Positions 1 to 9,960 of a stretch of 64,000 nt of DNA are shown in pieces. The DNA is from Phascolarctobacterium_A sp034086985 (GTDB lineage Bacteria; Bacillota; Negativicutes; Acidaminococcales; Acidaminococcaceae): contig JAXDZG010000021.1 of NCBI GenBank assembly GCA_034086985.1, positions 127,950 to 191,949 on the forward strand, written 5' to 3'. The notes under the pieces are model-generated. The model was given only the letters and a program-made list of their open reading frames with translations. It made no database searches and had not been told where the DNA came from. A program made the translations under genes and the position numbers. The first letter of the stretch is position 1, and every line of letters starts with the position of its first letter.

Positions 1-789
1 TCCCTGCTGGTGCTAGGCATGTTCCTGATGATTTTTTTGAATACTAATAATCTGGCGCAATATTTGGAAAGCCAGGTACAGGTTTCTGTGTATATGCAGG
101 ACAGCGCTACCGGTCAGGAGCTGGCCGCTGTTAAGGAAAAGCTGACGAAAATGCCGGGCGTAGTTAAGGTAACACAGGTGAGTAAGACGGAGGCCTTGGC
201 TCGCTTTAAAAAGCGCCTAGGTGATCAGGACCAGCTTTTAAACAGCCTTGGCAAGGAAAACCCCTTCCCCAACTCCTTTGAAGTGCAGGTGGATAATCCT
301 GAGCGCATCAAGGTGCTGACACCGCAAATTGGGCAGCTGCCCAAGGTGGAAACGGCCAAATTTGGTCAGGAGGTAGTGGAGCATCTCTTCCAGCTGACGA
401 AAATTTTGCGTTTCGGTGGCATCTTATTAGTAGTTTTCTTGGCTATGGCTACCTTGTTTATCATTAGTAATACCATTCGTTTGACTGTTTTCGCGCGGCG
501 CAAGGAAGTCATTATTATGAAATATGTAGGCGCTACGGATTGGTTCATTCGCTGGCCCTTCCTTTTGGAGGGCATGACCCTGGGCTTTTTTGGTGCCGTC
601 ATCGCCTTTATCTTGATTAACAGCATTTATTCAGGTCTTTTGGAGCGCATTCACGCAACGCTGGCGTTTTTGCCGCTTTTACCTGCTTCACCCCTGTTAT
701 TGTATGTGGACTTATTCCTTTTGGTAGCAGGCACTGGTATTGGCGCATTGGGTAGCTATATTTCCCTGCGCAAATTCCTGCGTGTGTAA
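1..789 (+). CDS. ftsX: Cell-division ABC permease FtsX (5' end outside window)
   Basis: Reading is open from the first base, so the N-terminus lies upstream; about 262 codons are visible against roughly 295-300 in the family, so some 35 residues are missing. The visible part begins inside the first membrane segment, then has the extracytoplasmic FtsX domain (roughly visible residues 20-130) and three further hydrophobic segments near 138-160, 185-207 and 230-252, which is the four-helix FtsX topology. FtsX pairs with the ATPase FtsE at the septum and activates a peptidoglycan hydrolase across the membrane. The next gene, 13 bases downstream, encodes a coiled-coil M23 peptidase, the expected periplasmic partner. 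ftsE should lie just upstream of the window. Confidence 0.92.
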   Translation, partial: SLLVLGMFLMIFLNTNNLAQYLESQVQVSVYMQDSATGQELAAVKEKLTKMPGVVKVTQVSKTEALARFKKRLGDQDQLLNSLGKENPFPNSFEVQVDNPERIKVLTPQIGQLPKVETAKFGQEVVEHLFQLTKILRFGGILLVVFLAMATLFIISNTIRLTVFARRKEVIIMKYVGATDWFIRWPFLLEGMTLGFFGAVIAFILINSIYSGLLERIHATLAFLPLLPASPLLLYVDLFLLVAGTGIGALGSYISLRKFLRV

Positions 790-802
790 GGGGGCTTGGA
801 CG

Positions 803-1954
803 ATGCTGAAAGGAAAGCTAACCCATGTGGCGCTGGCTGCTGTTTTGGCCATGCTGCCCTTCTTTGTGAGCTGGGGCTTTGCCAGTCAGGCCGATGACAA
901 GCGTGCCGAGTTAAACGAAGTGCAAAGCCAGATGCAAAAGATGCAGGACCGCAAGGAAAAGGCGCGCCAAAAGGCGGAGGCTGCCACGGTGGGCTTGGAG
1001 GAAATTCAAATAAGCATTAATCAGCTGCGCTCTCAGGCTAGAGATTTGCAGGGCAGAAAGGATGCTTTGCAGGCCAAGATTAATGATAACCAAATCAAGC
1101 TGGCTCAAAAGAAGGCTGAGGTTGAGAAGCGTAAAAAGATTTACAGCAAGCGCTTGCGTGAGATTTATATTAATGGACAAATCAATTATCTAGATGTGCT
1201 CTTGGGTGCCAAGGATTTTGGCGATTTTTCCTCCCGCATGTATCTGCTGAAAAAAATCATTAGCAGCGATATTGACATGCTGACCCAGCTGCAAAAGGCT
1301 GAGGCCGAGGTCAAGAGCCGTCAGGAGCAGCTGGATGCTCAGATGAAGGATATCAAGACGACCCAAGCTGAGTTGGAGGCCAAGCAAGCCAGAGCTAATA
1401 GGCTGAAGGAGCAGCGATCCTACATGTTGTACAAGGCCCAGGAGGAAGAGCAGCGCAGCCAGAGTGAATACGACCGCTTGCTGGCCATCAGCGAAAATAT
1501 TACCGCCATGCTGCGTAATATGGAGGGCAGTGGCGGCAGTGCAGCCAGCTCCGGCGGGGGCGGTACAGGACGCTTTATGTGGCCCTGTCGTGGCGTTATT
1601 ACTTCTTATTTTGGCTGGCGTACCCATCCAGTTTTCGGTACTACTAAATACCACAGCGGTATGGATATTGGCGTTGATTACGGTACGCCTATCTATGCGG
1701 CTGATAGCGGCACCGTTATTTACAGCGGTTGGCTGGGCGGCTACGGCTATGCCGTGATGATTGACCACGGCAGTGGCTTAGTAACGCTTTATGGTCACAA
1801 CCAAGCCTTGAATGTGTACGAGGGTCAATACGTTACCAAGGGTACCTGCATTGCCTATGCAGGCAGCACGGGCTACTCTACCGGACCCCACTGCCACTTC
1901 GAGGTACGCTTGCACGGCGAGGTAACGGAGCCACTAAATTATTTACCGCAATGA
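803..1954 (+). CDS. EnvC/PcsB-like murein hydrolase: coiled coil plus M23 peptidase
   Basis: This 383-residue protein has a hydrophobic N-terminal signal segment (about residues 5-27), a long Lys/Glu/Gln-rich coiled coil (about 30-235), a Gly/Ser linker and a C-terminal M23/LytM domain (about 255-383). Zinc-ligand positions look intact: H284 and D288 in the HxxxD motif and H363-x-H365 in the HxH motif. E. coli EnvC, by contrast, has a degenerate LytM domain, so this protein may cut peptidoglycan itself. The ATG at 803 is chosen because a purine-rich ribosome site precedes it and the signal peptide follows at once; an in-frame extension upstream would overlap ftsX and lack a signal. Adjacency to ftsX implies FtsEX-controlled cleavage at division. 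Confidence 0.88.
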   Translation: MLKGKLTHVALAAVLAMLPFFVSWGFASQADDKRAELNEVQSQMQKMQDRKEKARQKAEAATVGLEEIQISINQLRSQARDLQGRKDALQAKINDNQIKLAQKKAEVEKRKKIYSKRLREIYINGQINYLDVLLGAKDFGDFSSRMYLLKKIISSDIDMLTQLQKAEAEVKSRQEQLDAQMKDIKTTQAELEAKQARANRLKEQRSYMLYKAQEEEQRSQSEYDRLLAISENITAMLRNMEGSGGSAASSGGGGTGRFMWPCRGVITSYFGWRTHPVFGTTKYHSGMDIGVDYGTPIYAADSGTVIYSGWLGGYGYAVMIDHGSGLVTLYGHNQALNVYEGQYVTKGTCIAYAGSTGYSTGPHCHFEVRLHGEVTEPLNYLPQ

Positions 1955-2001
1955 GATTTTTAGATAAAAAAGCTTTACAAATTGCTTTTGGAGGCGCATG
2001 A

Positions 2002-3153
2002 ATGTTGAATAAAAGAGCTTGGCAGTTAGCTGCCGCGTGTGTGGCCACAGCGTTATTGACCACGGTCACCATCGTGGGTGTGGAGGGCGTACTGCTACAA
2101 AAATTAACAGGCAGCGCCTCGGAATCGGTGCGCTTCTTGCGTACGATGCATTTACTAAAGAATAATTATAATGGGGAAGTGGACAATCACATGCTCTTTG
2201 ATGGTGCCATCAAAGGCATGGTGGAGTCCGTGGGCGACCCTTATACAGTGTATCTTAATCGTAAGGACTATAAGCAGCTCAGCGAAATGACCAATGGCAC
2301 CTTCGGTGGCATTGGTATCGTCTTTGGCAAGCGCGGCGATGATTACGTAGTAATCTCCGCGCTGCCCGATAACCCCGGCGCGCTGGCGGGCATCAAAAGC
2401 GGTGATATTATCACCGCCGTTGATGACGTAGCCACGCGCACCCTGAACATGGAGCAGGTGGCCCAAAAAATCCGTGGCCAGCAGGGCACGGAGGTGCTGC
2501 TGGAGCTGAAGGGTAAGGACGGCCAGCTGCGCAAGGTAAGGGTTATTCGCAAGGAGATTAAGAATCCTTCCGTGGGCGGACAGTTTGTGCCGGAGACGAA
2601 GATTGGCTATATCCGCGTAGCGGTGTTCAACGAGAGTACGGTGGAGGACTTCACCAAGGAGTACCAAAAGCTGGAGCAGCATGGAATGCAGTCGCTGATT
2701 CTGGATTTAAGGGGCAACCCGGGCGGCATCCTGGATGCCGGCGTAGGGGTGGCCCGGATGCTAGTGCCCAAGGGGCCCATTGTTTCCGTCATTGATAAGG
2801 ACGGAAACAAGTATGTGGAAAGCTCTACCTTGGAAAAGGTGAAGTATCCCTTGGCTGTGTTAGTTGACCACGGCAGCGCCAGCGCTGCCGAGATTGTGGC
2901 TGGTGCGATTAAGGATACGAAAGCCGGTAGGCTCTTCGGTGTGAAGACCTTCGGCAAGGGCAGTGTACAATCCGTATACCGCTTGGATAATAGTACCGCT
3001 GTGAAGATTACTGTGGCCAAATACTACACTCCCTCTGGTGTATCCATTCACAACGTGGGCATTGAGCCTGACGAGGTAGTAGAATTGCCGGATACGGCGA
3101 CCAAGGATGTGCAGCTAAAGGCAGCTGTGGAGTACTTGAAGAAGCTTAAATAG
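2002..3153 (+). CDS. S41 carboxy-terminal processing peptidase (CtpA/CtpB-like)
   Basis: A 383-residue secreted or membrane-anchored serine protease. It has an N-terminal hydrophobic segment (about residues 8-32), a PDZ domain (about 95-180, with the GGIGIVF and GIKSGDII signatures) and the S41 core. The Ser/Lys dyad is visible: S294 in GSASAAE and K319 in FGKGSVQS, with the usual 25-residue spacing. Members trim C-termini of envelope proteins and in several bacteria act on peptidoglycan hydrolases. The start at 2002 follows a GGAGGC ribosome site. It lies 47 bases after the M23 peptidase, so the two probably share a transcript with ftsX, which suggests (inference) a role in controlling the hydrolase. 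Confidence 0.9.
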   Translation: MLNKRAWQLAAACVATALLTTVTIVGVEGVLLQKLTGSASESVRFLRTMHLLKNNYNGEVDNHMLFDGAIKGMVESVGDPYTVYLNRKDYKQLSEMTNGTFGGIGIVFGKRGDDYVVISALPDNPGALAGIKSGDIITAVDDVATRTLNMEQVAQKIRGQQGTEVLLELKGKDGQLRKVRVIRKEIKNPSVGGQFVPETKIGYIRVAVFNESTVEDFTKEYQKLEQHGMQSLILDLRGNPGGILDAGVGVARMLVPKGPIVSVIDKDGNKYVESSTLEKVKYPLAVLVDHGSASAAEIVAGAIKDTKAGRLFGVKTFGKGSVQSVYRLDNSTAVKITVAKYYTPSGVSIHNVGIEPDEVVELPDTATKDVQLKAAVEYLKKLK

Positions 3154-3230
3154 AGTGAGAGCTAGCCTAAGTAGTTGCATGTAAGTTAGCTCAATAAAAA
3201 ATGAATTTTGTTCTGAAATGAGGTGGCAAG

Positions 3231-3581
3231 ATGTTATTTGTTTGCTATGATAAATGCGGCACCTGCAAAAAGGCCGAAAAATATTTGCTGGATAAGGGTT
3301 ATACTTTAGAAAAGCGTGATATTAAAACGGAAAAGCCCTCCCTAGATGAGCTCACTGCTTGGTATAAGGCTAGCGGCCTGCCTTTAAAGCGTTTTTATAA
3401 CACCAGCGGCAAGCTTTACAAGGAGCTTAATTTGAAGGAGAAAATTCCTACCATGAGCGAGGAAGAGCAGCTGGCCCTTTTGGCAACGGATGGCATGCTG
3501 GTAAAGCGTCCCATTCTTGTGCGTGGTGAGGATGTACTTATCGGCTTCAAGCAGGATGAGTACGAGGCCAAGGGACTCTAA
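3231..3581 (+). CDS. Spx/ArsC-family thioredoxin-fold protein
   Basis: A 116-residue cytoplasmic protein of the ArsC/Spx/YffB fold. The N-terminus has C5 and a C-G-T-C motif (C9, C12), and later has the Pro-containing segment VKRPILV typical of the fold. Family members are either glutathione- or thioredoxin-linked arsenate reductases or RNA polymerase-binding regulators (Spx, MgsR). The sequence alone does not decide: no ars genes are near, and the length fits both groups. A good ribosome site (GAGGTGG) precedes the ATG. The gene stands alone between the S41 peptidase and gltB and ends at a strong hairpin. Confidence 0.8.
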   Translation: MLFVCYDKCGTCKKAEKYLLDKGYTLEKRDIKTEKPSLDELTAWYKASGLPLKRFYNTSGKLYKELNLKEKIPTMSEEEQLALLATDGMLVKRPILVRGEDVLIGFKQDEYEAKGL

Positions 3582-3630
3582 GGGCTGCAAGCTTTTTGTA
3601 GTACACATTATTACTGAATATAGTACACTA

Positions 3631-3667
3631 ATCCCCTGTACAGTGATTTGTACAGGGGATATTTTTG
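3631..3667 (+). terminator. Rho-independent terminator after the Spx/ArsC gene
   Basis: A perfect 12-bp inverted repeat (3631-3642 with 3649-3660), loop of six bases, is followed by an A/T tract containing five Ts. Confidence 0.75.
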
Positions 3668-3729
3668 TACACTTTTTACAGTGTGCGGAGGCAAAATAAA
3701 TATACAAGGCTGTTTTAAAAATATACATG

Positions 3730-3766
3730 TATACAATTTGCAATTGCTTTTTGGCTGCTTTATAAT
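3730..3766 (+). promoter_or_regulatory. Predicted gltB promoter
   Basis: TTGCAA at 3738-3743 and TATAAT at 3761-3766 are separated by 17 bases. A palindrome (TATACATGTATA, 3722-3733) and the 9-mer TATACAATT (3730-3738) abut or overlap the -35 element. The same 9-mer recurs upstream of the TAXI transporter operon. Confidence 0.6.
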
Positions 3767-3817
3767 TAGGATTACAGTTCTAGTTTTTTTTGAGTTTTGC
3801 ATGAGAGGGGAATGCTT

Positions 3818-6800
3818 ATGAACACATCACTACCTGCCAAGCAGGGCCTTTATGACCCTTGGTTTGAGCATGATGCCTGCGGTGTTGGCGTTGTTGCTAA
3901 TATCAATGGCAAGAAGTCGAATAAAATCTTGAAGCAGGCACTGGTTGTCCTGCACAATATGGATCACCGCGGTGGTCAGGGTGCCGATGCCAATTCCGGT
4001 GACGGCGCCGGTGTACTTTTGCAAATTCCGCACAATTTCTTCGTCAAAGAATGTGCAAAATTAGATATTGATTTGCCTGAGCCCGGTAAATATGCTGTGG
4101 GCTTTATTTTCCTGCCCCCTGATGTGGTGGAGAGAGAAAATGTGGAGCGCCATTTTGAGCGCATTGTGGAGGCTAATGGCCAAAGCGTGCTGGGCTGGCG
4201 TACCGTGCCGGTGCATCCGGAGGTTTTAGGCGAAAAATCCCGCCAGAGCATGCCCTTCATGGCTCAGGTTTTTATTAAGCCTTCTGAAAATATTTTGGAC
4301 AGACTTGATATTGATGATAACGCTTTCGAGCGCAAGCTGTACAGCATTCGCCGTCAGGCTGAGAACTATATCCGCTATGGCAAGCTCCGCGGCGGCAAAT
4401 ATTTTTATGTTTCCAGCCTGTCTTCCCGCACTATCGTTTACAAGGGCATGCTGACCACCGAGCAGCTGCGTACCTTCTACGTGGATATGGAGGATAGCTC
4501 TGTAGAAACGGCGCTGGCGCTGGTGCACAGCCGTTTCAGCACCAATACCTTCCCCAGCTGGGAGCGTGCTCATCCCTATCGTTATTTGATGCACAATGGC
4601 GAAATCAACACCCTGCGCGGTAACATCAACTGGATGCGCGCTCGCCAAACCATGTGCGGCAATAGCCTGTGGGGTAACGATATTAGCAAGATTATGCCCA
4701 TTATTGATGAGACTGGCTCCGACTCCGGCATGTTCGATAACTGCCTAGAGTTCCTGGTTATGAGCGGTCGCAGCTTGCCCCATGCAGTTATGATGATGAT
4801 TCCCGAGCCCTGGGGCAAAAATCCCCATCTGGACCCGGATTTGAAGGCTTTCTTTGAATATCACAACTCTCTTATCGAAGCTTGGGATGGTCCTGCAGCT
4901 ATGGCCTTCACCGATGGCCGTACTATTTGCGCTGCCTTGGACCGCAACGGTCTGCGTCCTTCCCGTTATTATATTACCGAGGATAACACTATTGTGCTGG
5001 CCTCCGAGGTTGGCGTTGTAGATATTGATCCTTCAACTATCGTGAAGAAGGACCGTCTGCGCCCCGGTCGTATGCTGGTTATTGATACGGAGCAGGGCCG
5101 CATTATCGGCAATGATGAGATTAAGCATCAGATTGCTACAGAGCATCCCTACCGTGAATGGCTCAAGGAGCATTCCATTAAGCTGAAGAATATTCCGCTC
5201 AATAGTGAGCTGCCCGTGCCCGATACCCAAACGTTGCTGCAACGTCAGCGGGCCTTTGGGTATACCTTAGAGGATTTGACCAAATTCCTGCGTCCCATGG
5301 CTACCAAGGGCATTGATCCCCTGGGCGCTATGGGCAATGACGCTCCCTTGGCCGTGCTCAGTGAAAAGCCCCAGCTTTTGTATAATTATTTCAAACAGCT
5401 TTTTGCTCAGGTTACTAATCCTCCCATTGATGCCATCCGTGAGGAGGTTTTCACTGATACCACCAGCGGCATTGGCCCTGAATTGAATTTGATTGACCCG
5501 CAGCCGGAAAGCTGCCACCAAATCAGCGCCGAGTCCCCGGTTTTGAGCAATATTGAGCTGGCTAAATTAAGACATATCCCCAATTTTGAAGCTGCTACCA
5601 TTCCCATGCTCTACAATGTGGCTGAGGGTGGTGCAGGCTTGAAGAAGGCTCTGGATGAAATTTTTGAGCTGGCCGATAAATACATTGAAGAGGGCAAGGT
5701 TATCCTTATTCTCTCCGACCGCGGTATTTCCAAGGATAAGGCTGCCATTCCGGCACTTTTGGCCGGTGCAGGCTTACACCATCACCTGATTAAAAAGGGC
5801 ACCCGTCTGCGTGCTTCCATTATTATCGAGTCCGCTGAGCCCCGCGAGGTGCATCATATGGCACTGCTTTTGGGCTATGGCGTCAGCGGTATTAATCCCT
5901 ATTTGGCCTTTGAAACTCTGGAAAATATGTGCAGCACCGGTATGCTGGACATCAGCTTTGAGAAGGCTACGGAGAACTATATCAGTGCCTGCACTCATGG
6001 CATTGCGAAAATCCTGTCCAAGATGGGTATTTCTACGGTGCAATCCTATCGCGGTGCCCAGATTTTTGAGGCCATCGGCATCAGCAGCGCTGTTATCAAT
6101 GAATACTTCAGCGGTACTCCCTCCCGCTTAGAGGGTATTGGCCTAGAGGAAATCGCCAAGGAAGTGTCCATGCGTCATGAGCCCGCCTTCGTGGAGGGCG
6201 ATATCGATCTCTTTAGCTATGACTCCGGCTCCCACTATCAATATCGTGACCAGGGCGAAAAGCATATGATTAACCCTGAGACTATTGTGAAGCTGCAGCA
6301 GGCTTGCCAGAAGGGCGATTACAAGCTGTTCAAGGAATTTTCTGAGCAGCTCAGTGGCAGTGAATTTGCTAACCAAAATCTGCGCAGCATGCTGACCTTT
6401 ACGCCCCAGCGTCTGCCCATCGATATTGACGACGTAGAGTCCGTGGACAGCATTTGCCGTCGCTTTAAGACCGGCGCCATGAGCTATGGCTCCCTGAGCC
6501 AGGAAGCTCATGAATGCTTGGCCATCGCTATGAACCGCATCGGCGGTCGCTCTAACACTGGCGAGGGTGGCGAGCACCCGAGCCGTTTTAAACCCATGCC
6601 TAACGGCGACAGCAAGCGTAGCTCCATTAAGCAAGTTGCCTCCGGTCGTTTTGGCGTAACTAGCAATTACTTGGTCAATGCGGACGAAATCCAAATTAAG
6701 ATTGCCCAGGGCGCTAAGCCCGGCGAGGGCGGTCAGCTGCCCGGCGGCAAGGTATATCCCTGGATTGCCGAATGCCGCGGCACCACCGCCGGCATCGGCC

Positions 6801-8398
6801 TGATTTCGCCGCCGCCCCATCACGATATTTACTCCATCGAGGATTTAGCAGAGCTCATTCACGATTTGAAGAACGCTAACCCCCGCGCCCGCATCAGCGT
6901 GAAGCTGGTCAGCGAGGTGGGCGTCGGCACCATTGCCGCCGGCGTTGTCAAGGCCTGCGCTGATGTCGTGCTCATCAGCGGCTACGACGGTGGCACCGGT
7001 GCGTCTCCGCGCACCTCTATTAACCACGCCGGCCTGCCCTGGGAGCTGGGCCTGATGGAGACCCATCAGACCTTGCTCTTGAACAACCTGCGTGACCGCG
7101 TTACTCTGGAGACCGATGGCAAGCTGCTCACCGGTCGCGACGTGATCATCGCCGCCCTCCTCGGTGCCGAGGAGTACGGCTTTGCCACCGCTCCCTTGAT
7201 TGCTATTGGCTGCGTCATGATGCGCGTGTGCAACCTGAATACCTGCCCCATGGGTATCGCTACCCAGGACCCGGCTTTGCGCAAAAACTTCCGCGGCAAG
7301 CCGGAATACATTGTCAACTACATGCATTTCATCGCCCAAGAGGTGCGTGAATACATGGCTATGCTGGGCTTCCGCTCCATCGATGAGATGGTGGGCCGCA
7401 CCGAGGTGCTCATTCCCAAGCCGGAAAAAGCTCGCAATTGGAAGAATAAAAATCTGGATTTGTCCCCGCTGCTCTACAAGCCCGAGGTGGAGCCAGGCGC
7501 AAGCCAAGTCTGCACTAAAAAGCAAAACCATCAGCTGGAAAAATCCTTGGATATGCGCGAGCTCTTAGACATTTGCCACAGCAATCTGGACAACAAGAAG
7601 CCTGTACGCATTACTCTGCCGATTAAGAATACCGACCGCGTTGTTGGTACCATTTTAGGCAGTGAAATCACTCGTCGTTATGGCTTAGAGGGACTGCCTG
7701 CGGACACTATTAACCTGCACTTTAAGGGCAGCGCCGGCCAAAGCTTTGGCGCATTCCTGCCCAAGGGCGTAACCCTGGAGCTGGAGGGCGACGCTAACGA
7801 CCATGTGGGCAAGGGCTTGTCCGGTGGTAAGATTATTATTTACCCAGACAGTGATTCTCGCTTTAACGCTCATGAAAACGTCATCATCGGTAACGTAGCC
7901 TTCTACGGCGGCACCAGCGGTGAGGCTTATATCCGTGGCATCGCTGGCGAGCGCTTCTGCATCCGTAATAGCGGCGTCAACGCTGTTATCGAGGGCGTTG
8001 GCGACCATGGCTGCGAATATATGACCGGTGGTACGGTAGTTATTTTGGGCAAAACCGGCCGCAACTTTGCTGCAGGCATGAGTGGCGGTGTAGCCTATGT
8101 ACTTGATTTGGAGGGCGACTTTGCCTCCTATTGCAATAAAGAAATCGTTTTGCTGGAGCCCCTGGAGGCTATCAACGACAGCCTGACTGTGAAGAAGATG
8201 ATTTTAAATCATGCAGAATACACAGGCAGCAAGCTGGCCTTGGATATTCTGGAAAATTGGGACAAGTACCAAAGCAAGTTCGTGAAGGTTATTCCTAAAG
8301 ATTACAAGCTTGTTATGGAAAAGCTCAACGATTATCTGCAACAGGGTATGGATGTGGACGCAGCTACCCTGAAAGTATTTGAGGAGGTGAAGGCATAA
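3818..8398 (+). CDS. gltB: Glutamate synthase large subunit (GltB)
   Basis: A 1526-residue GOGAT large subunit that converts 2-oxoglutarate plus glutamine to two glutamates. Domain order: N-terminal class II amidotransferase with the nucleophile C21 after a 20-residue propeptide, central domain, FMN-binding synthase domain, 3Fe-4S cysteines C1132, C1138 and C1143 in the family's 6/5 spacing, and a C-terminal Gly-rich beta-helix (about 1260-1500). The ATG at 3818 is preferred because AGAGGGG lies seven bases upstream and the resulting propeptide length is normal; a TTG at 3797 and an ATG at 3812 are also in frame. The stop overlaps the gltD start (TAATG), so the subunits are translationally coupled. 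Confidence 0.97.
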   Translation: MNTSLPAKQGLYDPWFEHDACGVGVVANINGKKSNKILKQALVVLHNMDHRGGQGADANSGDGAGVLLQIPHNFFVKECAKLDIDLPEPGKYAVGFIFLPPDVVERENVERHFERIVEANGQSVLGWRTVPVHPEVLGEKSRQSMPFMAQVFIKPSENILDRLDIDDNAFERKLYSIRRQAENYIRYGKLRGGKYFYVSSLSSRTIVYKGMLTTEQLRTFYVDMEDSSVETALALVHSRFSTNTFPSWERAHPYRYLMHNGEINTLRGNINWMRARQTMCGNSLWGNDISKIMPIIDETGSDSGMFDNCLEFLVMSGRSLPHAVMMMIPEPWGKNPHLDPDLKAFFEYHNSLIEAWDGPAAMAFTDGRTICAALDRNGLRPSRYYITEDNTIVLASEVGVVDIDPSTIVKKDRLRPGRMLVIDTEQGRIIGNDEIKHQIATEHPYREWLKEHSIKLKNIPLNSELPVPDTQTLLQRQRAFGYTLEDLTKFLRPMATKGIDPLGAMGNDAPLAVLSEKPQLLYNYFKQLFAQVTNPPIDAIREEVFTDTTSGIGPELNLIDPQPESCHQISAESPVLSNIELAKLRHIPNFEAATIPMLYNVAEGGAGLKKALDEIFELADKYIEEGKVILILSDRGISKDKAAIPALLAGAGLHHHLIKKGTRLRASIIIESAEPREVHHMALLLGYGVSGINPYLAFETLENMCSTGMLDISFEKATENYISACTHGIAKILSKMGISTVQSYRGAQIFEAIGISSAVINEYFSGTPSRLEGIGLEEIAKEVSMRHEPAFVEGDIDLFSYDSGSHYQYRDQGEKHMINPETIVKLQQACQKGDYKLFKEFSEQLSGSEFANQNLRSMLTFTPQRLPIDIDDVESVDSICRRFKTGAMSYGSLSQEAHECLAIAMNRIGGRSNTGEGGEHPSRFKPMPNGDSKRSSIKQVASGRFGVTSNYLVNADEIQIKIAQGAKPGEGGQLPGGKVYPWIAECRGTTAGIGLISPPPHHDIYSIEDLAELIHDLKNANPRARISVKLVSEVGVGTIAAGVVKACADVVLISGYDGGTGASPRTSINHAGLPWELGLMETHQTLLLNNLRDRVTLETDGKLLTGRDVIIAALLGAEEYGFATAPLIAIGCVMMRVCNLNTCPMGIATQDPALRKNFRGKPEYIVNYMHFIAQEVREYMAMLGFRSIDEMVGRTEVLIPKPEKARNWKNKNLDLSPLLYKPEVEPGASQVCTKKQNHQLEKSLDMRELLDICHSNLDNKKPVRITLPIKNTDRVVGTILGSEITRRYGLEGLPADTINLHFKGSAGQSFGAFLPKGVTLELEGDANDHVGKGLSGGKIIIYPDSDSRFNAHENVIIGNVAFYGGTSGEAYIRGIAGERFCIRNSGVNAVIEGVGDHGCEYMTGGTVVILGKTGRNFAAGMSGGVAYVLDLEGDFASYCNKEIVLLEPLEAINDSLTVKKMILNHAEYTGSKLALDILENWDKYQSKFVKVIPKDYKLVMEKLNDYLQQGMDVDAATLKVFEEVKA

Positions 8399-9873
8399 TG
8401 GGTAAGCCCACCGGATTTATGGATTATAAGCGTGAGGAGCTTGCTATGCGACCTTGCGCAGAACGCATTCAGGATTGGGAGGAGATTAAGACTAGCAGTC
8501 TGCCCCATGCCGAGGCTTTGCGTTGTCAAGCAGCCCGTTGCATGGACTGCGGCGTGCCCTTCTGCCACAGCGGCATGAATTTAAACGGCATGGTCAGCGG
8601 TTGTCCTTTGCACAACCTGATGCCTGAATTTAATGATTTAGTTTATCGCGGTATGGACGAGGCTGCCTATGCTCGCTTGAATAAAACCAATAATTTCCCG
8701 GAGTTCACATCCCATGTGTGCCCGGCGCCCTGTGAGGGCGCCTGCAACGCAGGTCTCGTGACCGCTCCGGTAGCTATTAAAAATATCGAGCAATACATTA
8801 TCGAGAACGCTTTCGAAAAGGGCCTCGTAAAGCCCAATATTCCTGCGAAGCGCAGCGGCAAGAAGGTTGCCGTAGTGGGCAGTGGCCCGGCGGGCCTGGC
8901 CTGCGCAGACCAGCTCAATAAGGCCGGTCACCTTGTGACCGTCTTTGAGCGTGCTGATAGGCCCGGCGGCCTCCTGATGTACGGTGTACCGACTATGAAG
9001 CTTTCTAAGGACACTGTGCTGCGTCGTGTGCAGCTGCTGGAGGAGGCAGGCGTGACCTTTGTATTGAACGCGGAGGTAGGAGCCAAGATTTCCTCCACCA
9101 CACTACTGGAGGAATATGACGCCGTGGTGCTGTGCACCGGCGCTACCCAACCTCGTGACATCGATGTGAAGGGTCGCGAGCTGGAAGGCATTTATTTCGC
9201 TAAAGAATTTTTGCATAATGTTACCAAAAGCTATTTAGACAGCAATTACGAGGACGGCCTTTATGTGGACACCAAGGATAAGGATGTTGTTATCATTGGC
9301 GGCGGCGATACCGGCAATGACTGTATGGCTACAGTCATTCGGCAGGGATGCCGCAGCGTGAAACAGCTGCAGCATAATCCCTGCCTGCCCCACTCTCGCA
9401 CGGAGCAAAACCCTTGGCCGGAATTCCCCAAGGTGTTCACTACGGACTATGGCCAAGAAGAAGCCATTGCTAAATTTAAAGAGGACGCTCGTGAGTTCTG
9501 CGTGATGACCCAGGAATTCTTGGGCGAGGACGGTCATGTTACCGGCCTGCGCATTTGCCAGAACACCATGCAGGTTATCAACGGCAAGCGCACTGAGGTG
9601 CCCGTGCCGGGCACCGAGCGGGTAATACCGGCTCAGGTAGTACTCCTGGCCATGGGCTTCGCAGGCAGCGAGCAGCGCCTGGTGGACGAGTTCCACGTGG
9701 ATAAAAATGCTCGTGGCTCTATTGCTGCCAGTGAAAAGGATTACAAGACTAGCGTACCAGGCGTATTCACTGCCGGCGATGCCCGTCGTGGCCAGAGCCT
9801 GGTAGTGTGGGCCATTGCTGAAGGCCGCGGCGCAGCAGCGGCTGTGAACCAATATTTGGCAGAGAAAGAGTAA
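8398..9873 (+). CDS. gltD: Glutamate synthase small subunit (GltD)
   Basis: A 491-residue NAD(P)H-dependent flavoprotein that feeds electrons to GltB. The N-terminal third has Cys-rich iron-sulfur motifs (RCMDCGVPFCH, a SGCPLHN segment, and CPAPCEGAC). Two Rossmann motifs follow: VVGSGPAGLA near residue 160 for FAD and IIGGGDTGND near 299 for NAD(P)H. A C-terminal GDARRGQSLVVWAI stretch is typical of the family. It starts at the ATG overlapping the gltB stop codon. Length and motifs are normal for GltD. Confidence 0.97.
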   Translation: MGKPTGFMDYKREELAMRPCAERIQDWEEIKTSSLPHAEALRCQAARCMDCGVPFCHSGMNLNGMVSGCPLHNLMPEFNDLVYRGMDEAAYARLNKTNNFPEFTSHVCPAPCEGACNAGLVTAPVAIKNIEQYIIENAFEKGLVKPNIPAKRSGKKVAVVGSGPAGLACADQLNKAGHLVTVFERADRPGGLLMYGVPTMKLSKDTVLRRVQLLEEAGVTFVLNAEVGAKISSTTLLEEYDAVVLCTGATQPRDIDVKGRELEGIYFAKEFLHNVTKSYLDSNYEDGLYVDTKDKDVVIIGGGDTGNDCMATVIRQGCRSVKQLQHNPCLPHSRTEQNPWPEFPKVFTTDYGQEEAIAKFKEDAREFCVMTQEFLGEDGHVTGLRICQNTMQVINGKRTEVPVPGTERVIPAQVVLLAMGFAGSEQRLVDEFHVDKNARGSIAASEKDYKTSVPGVFTAGDARRGQSLVVWAIAEGRGAAAAVNQYLAEKE

Positions 9874-9960
9874 GGCTTATGTAATCTTTATTACATTTTA
9901 GCAGGCAAAAGAGAGCCTGTGACAAACTTGTAAAAAAAGTGCTTTTCTTCTCTTTTTGTT

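Noticed and set aside
3231..3581. Arsenate reductase as a firm call
   Set aside because: The ArsC fold is shared with Spx-type regulators and there is no ars gene nearby, so only the family is named.
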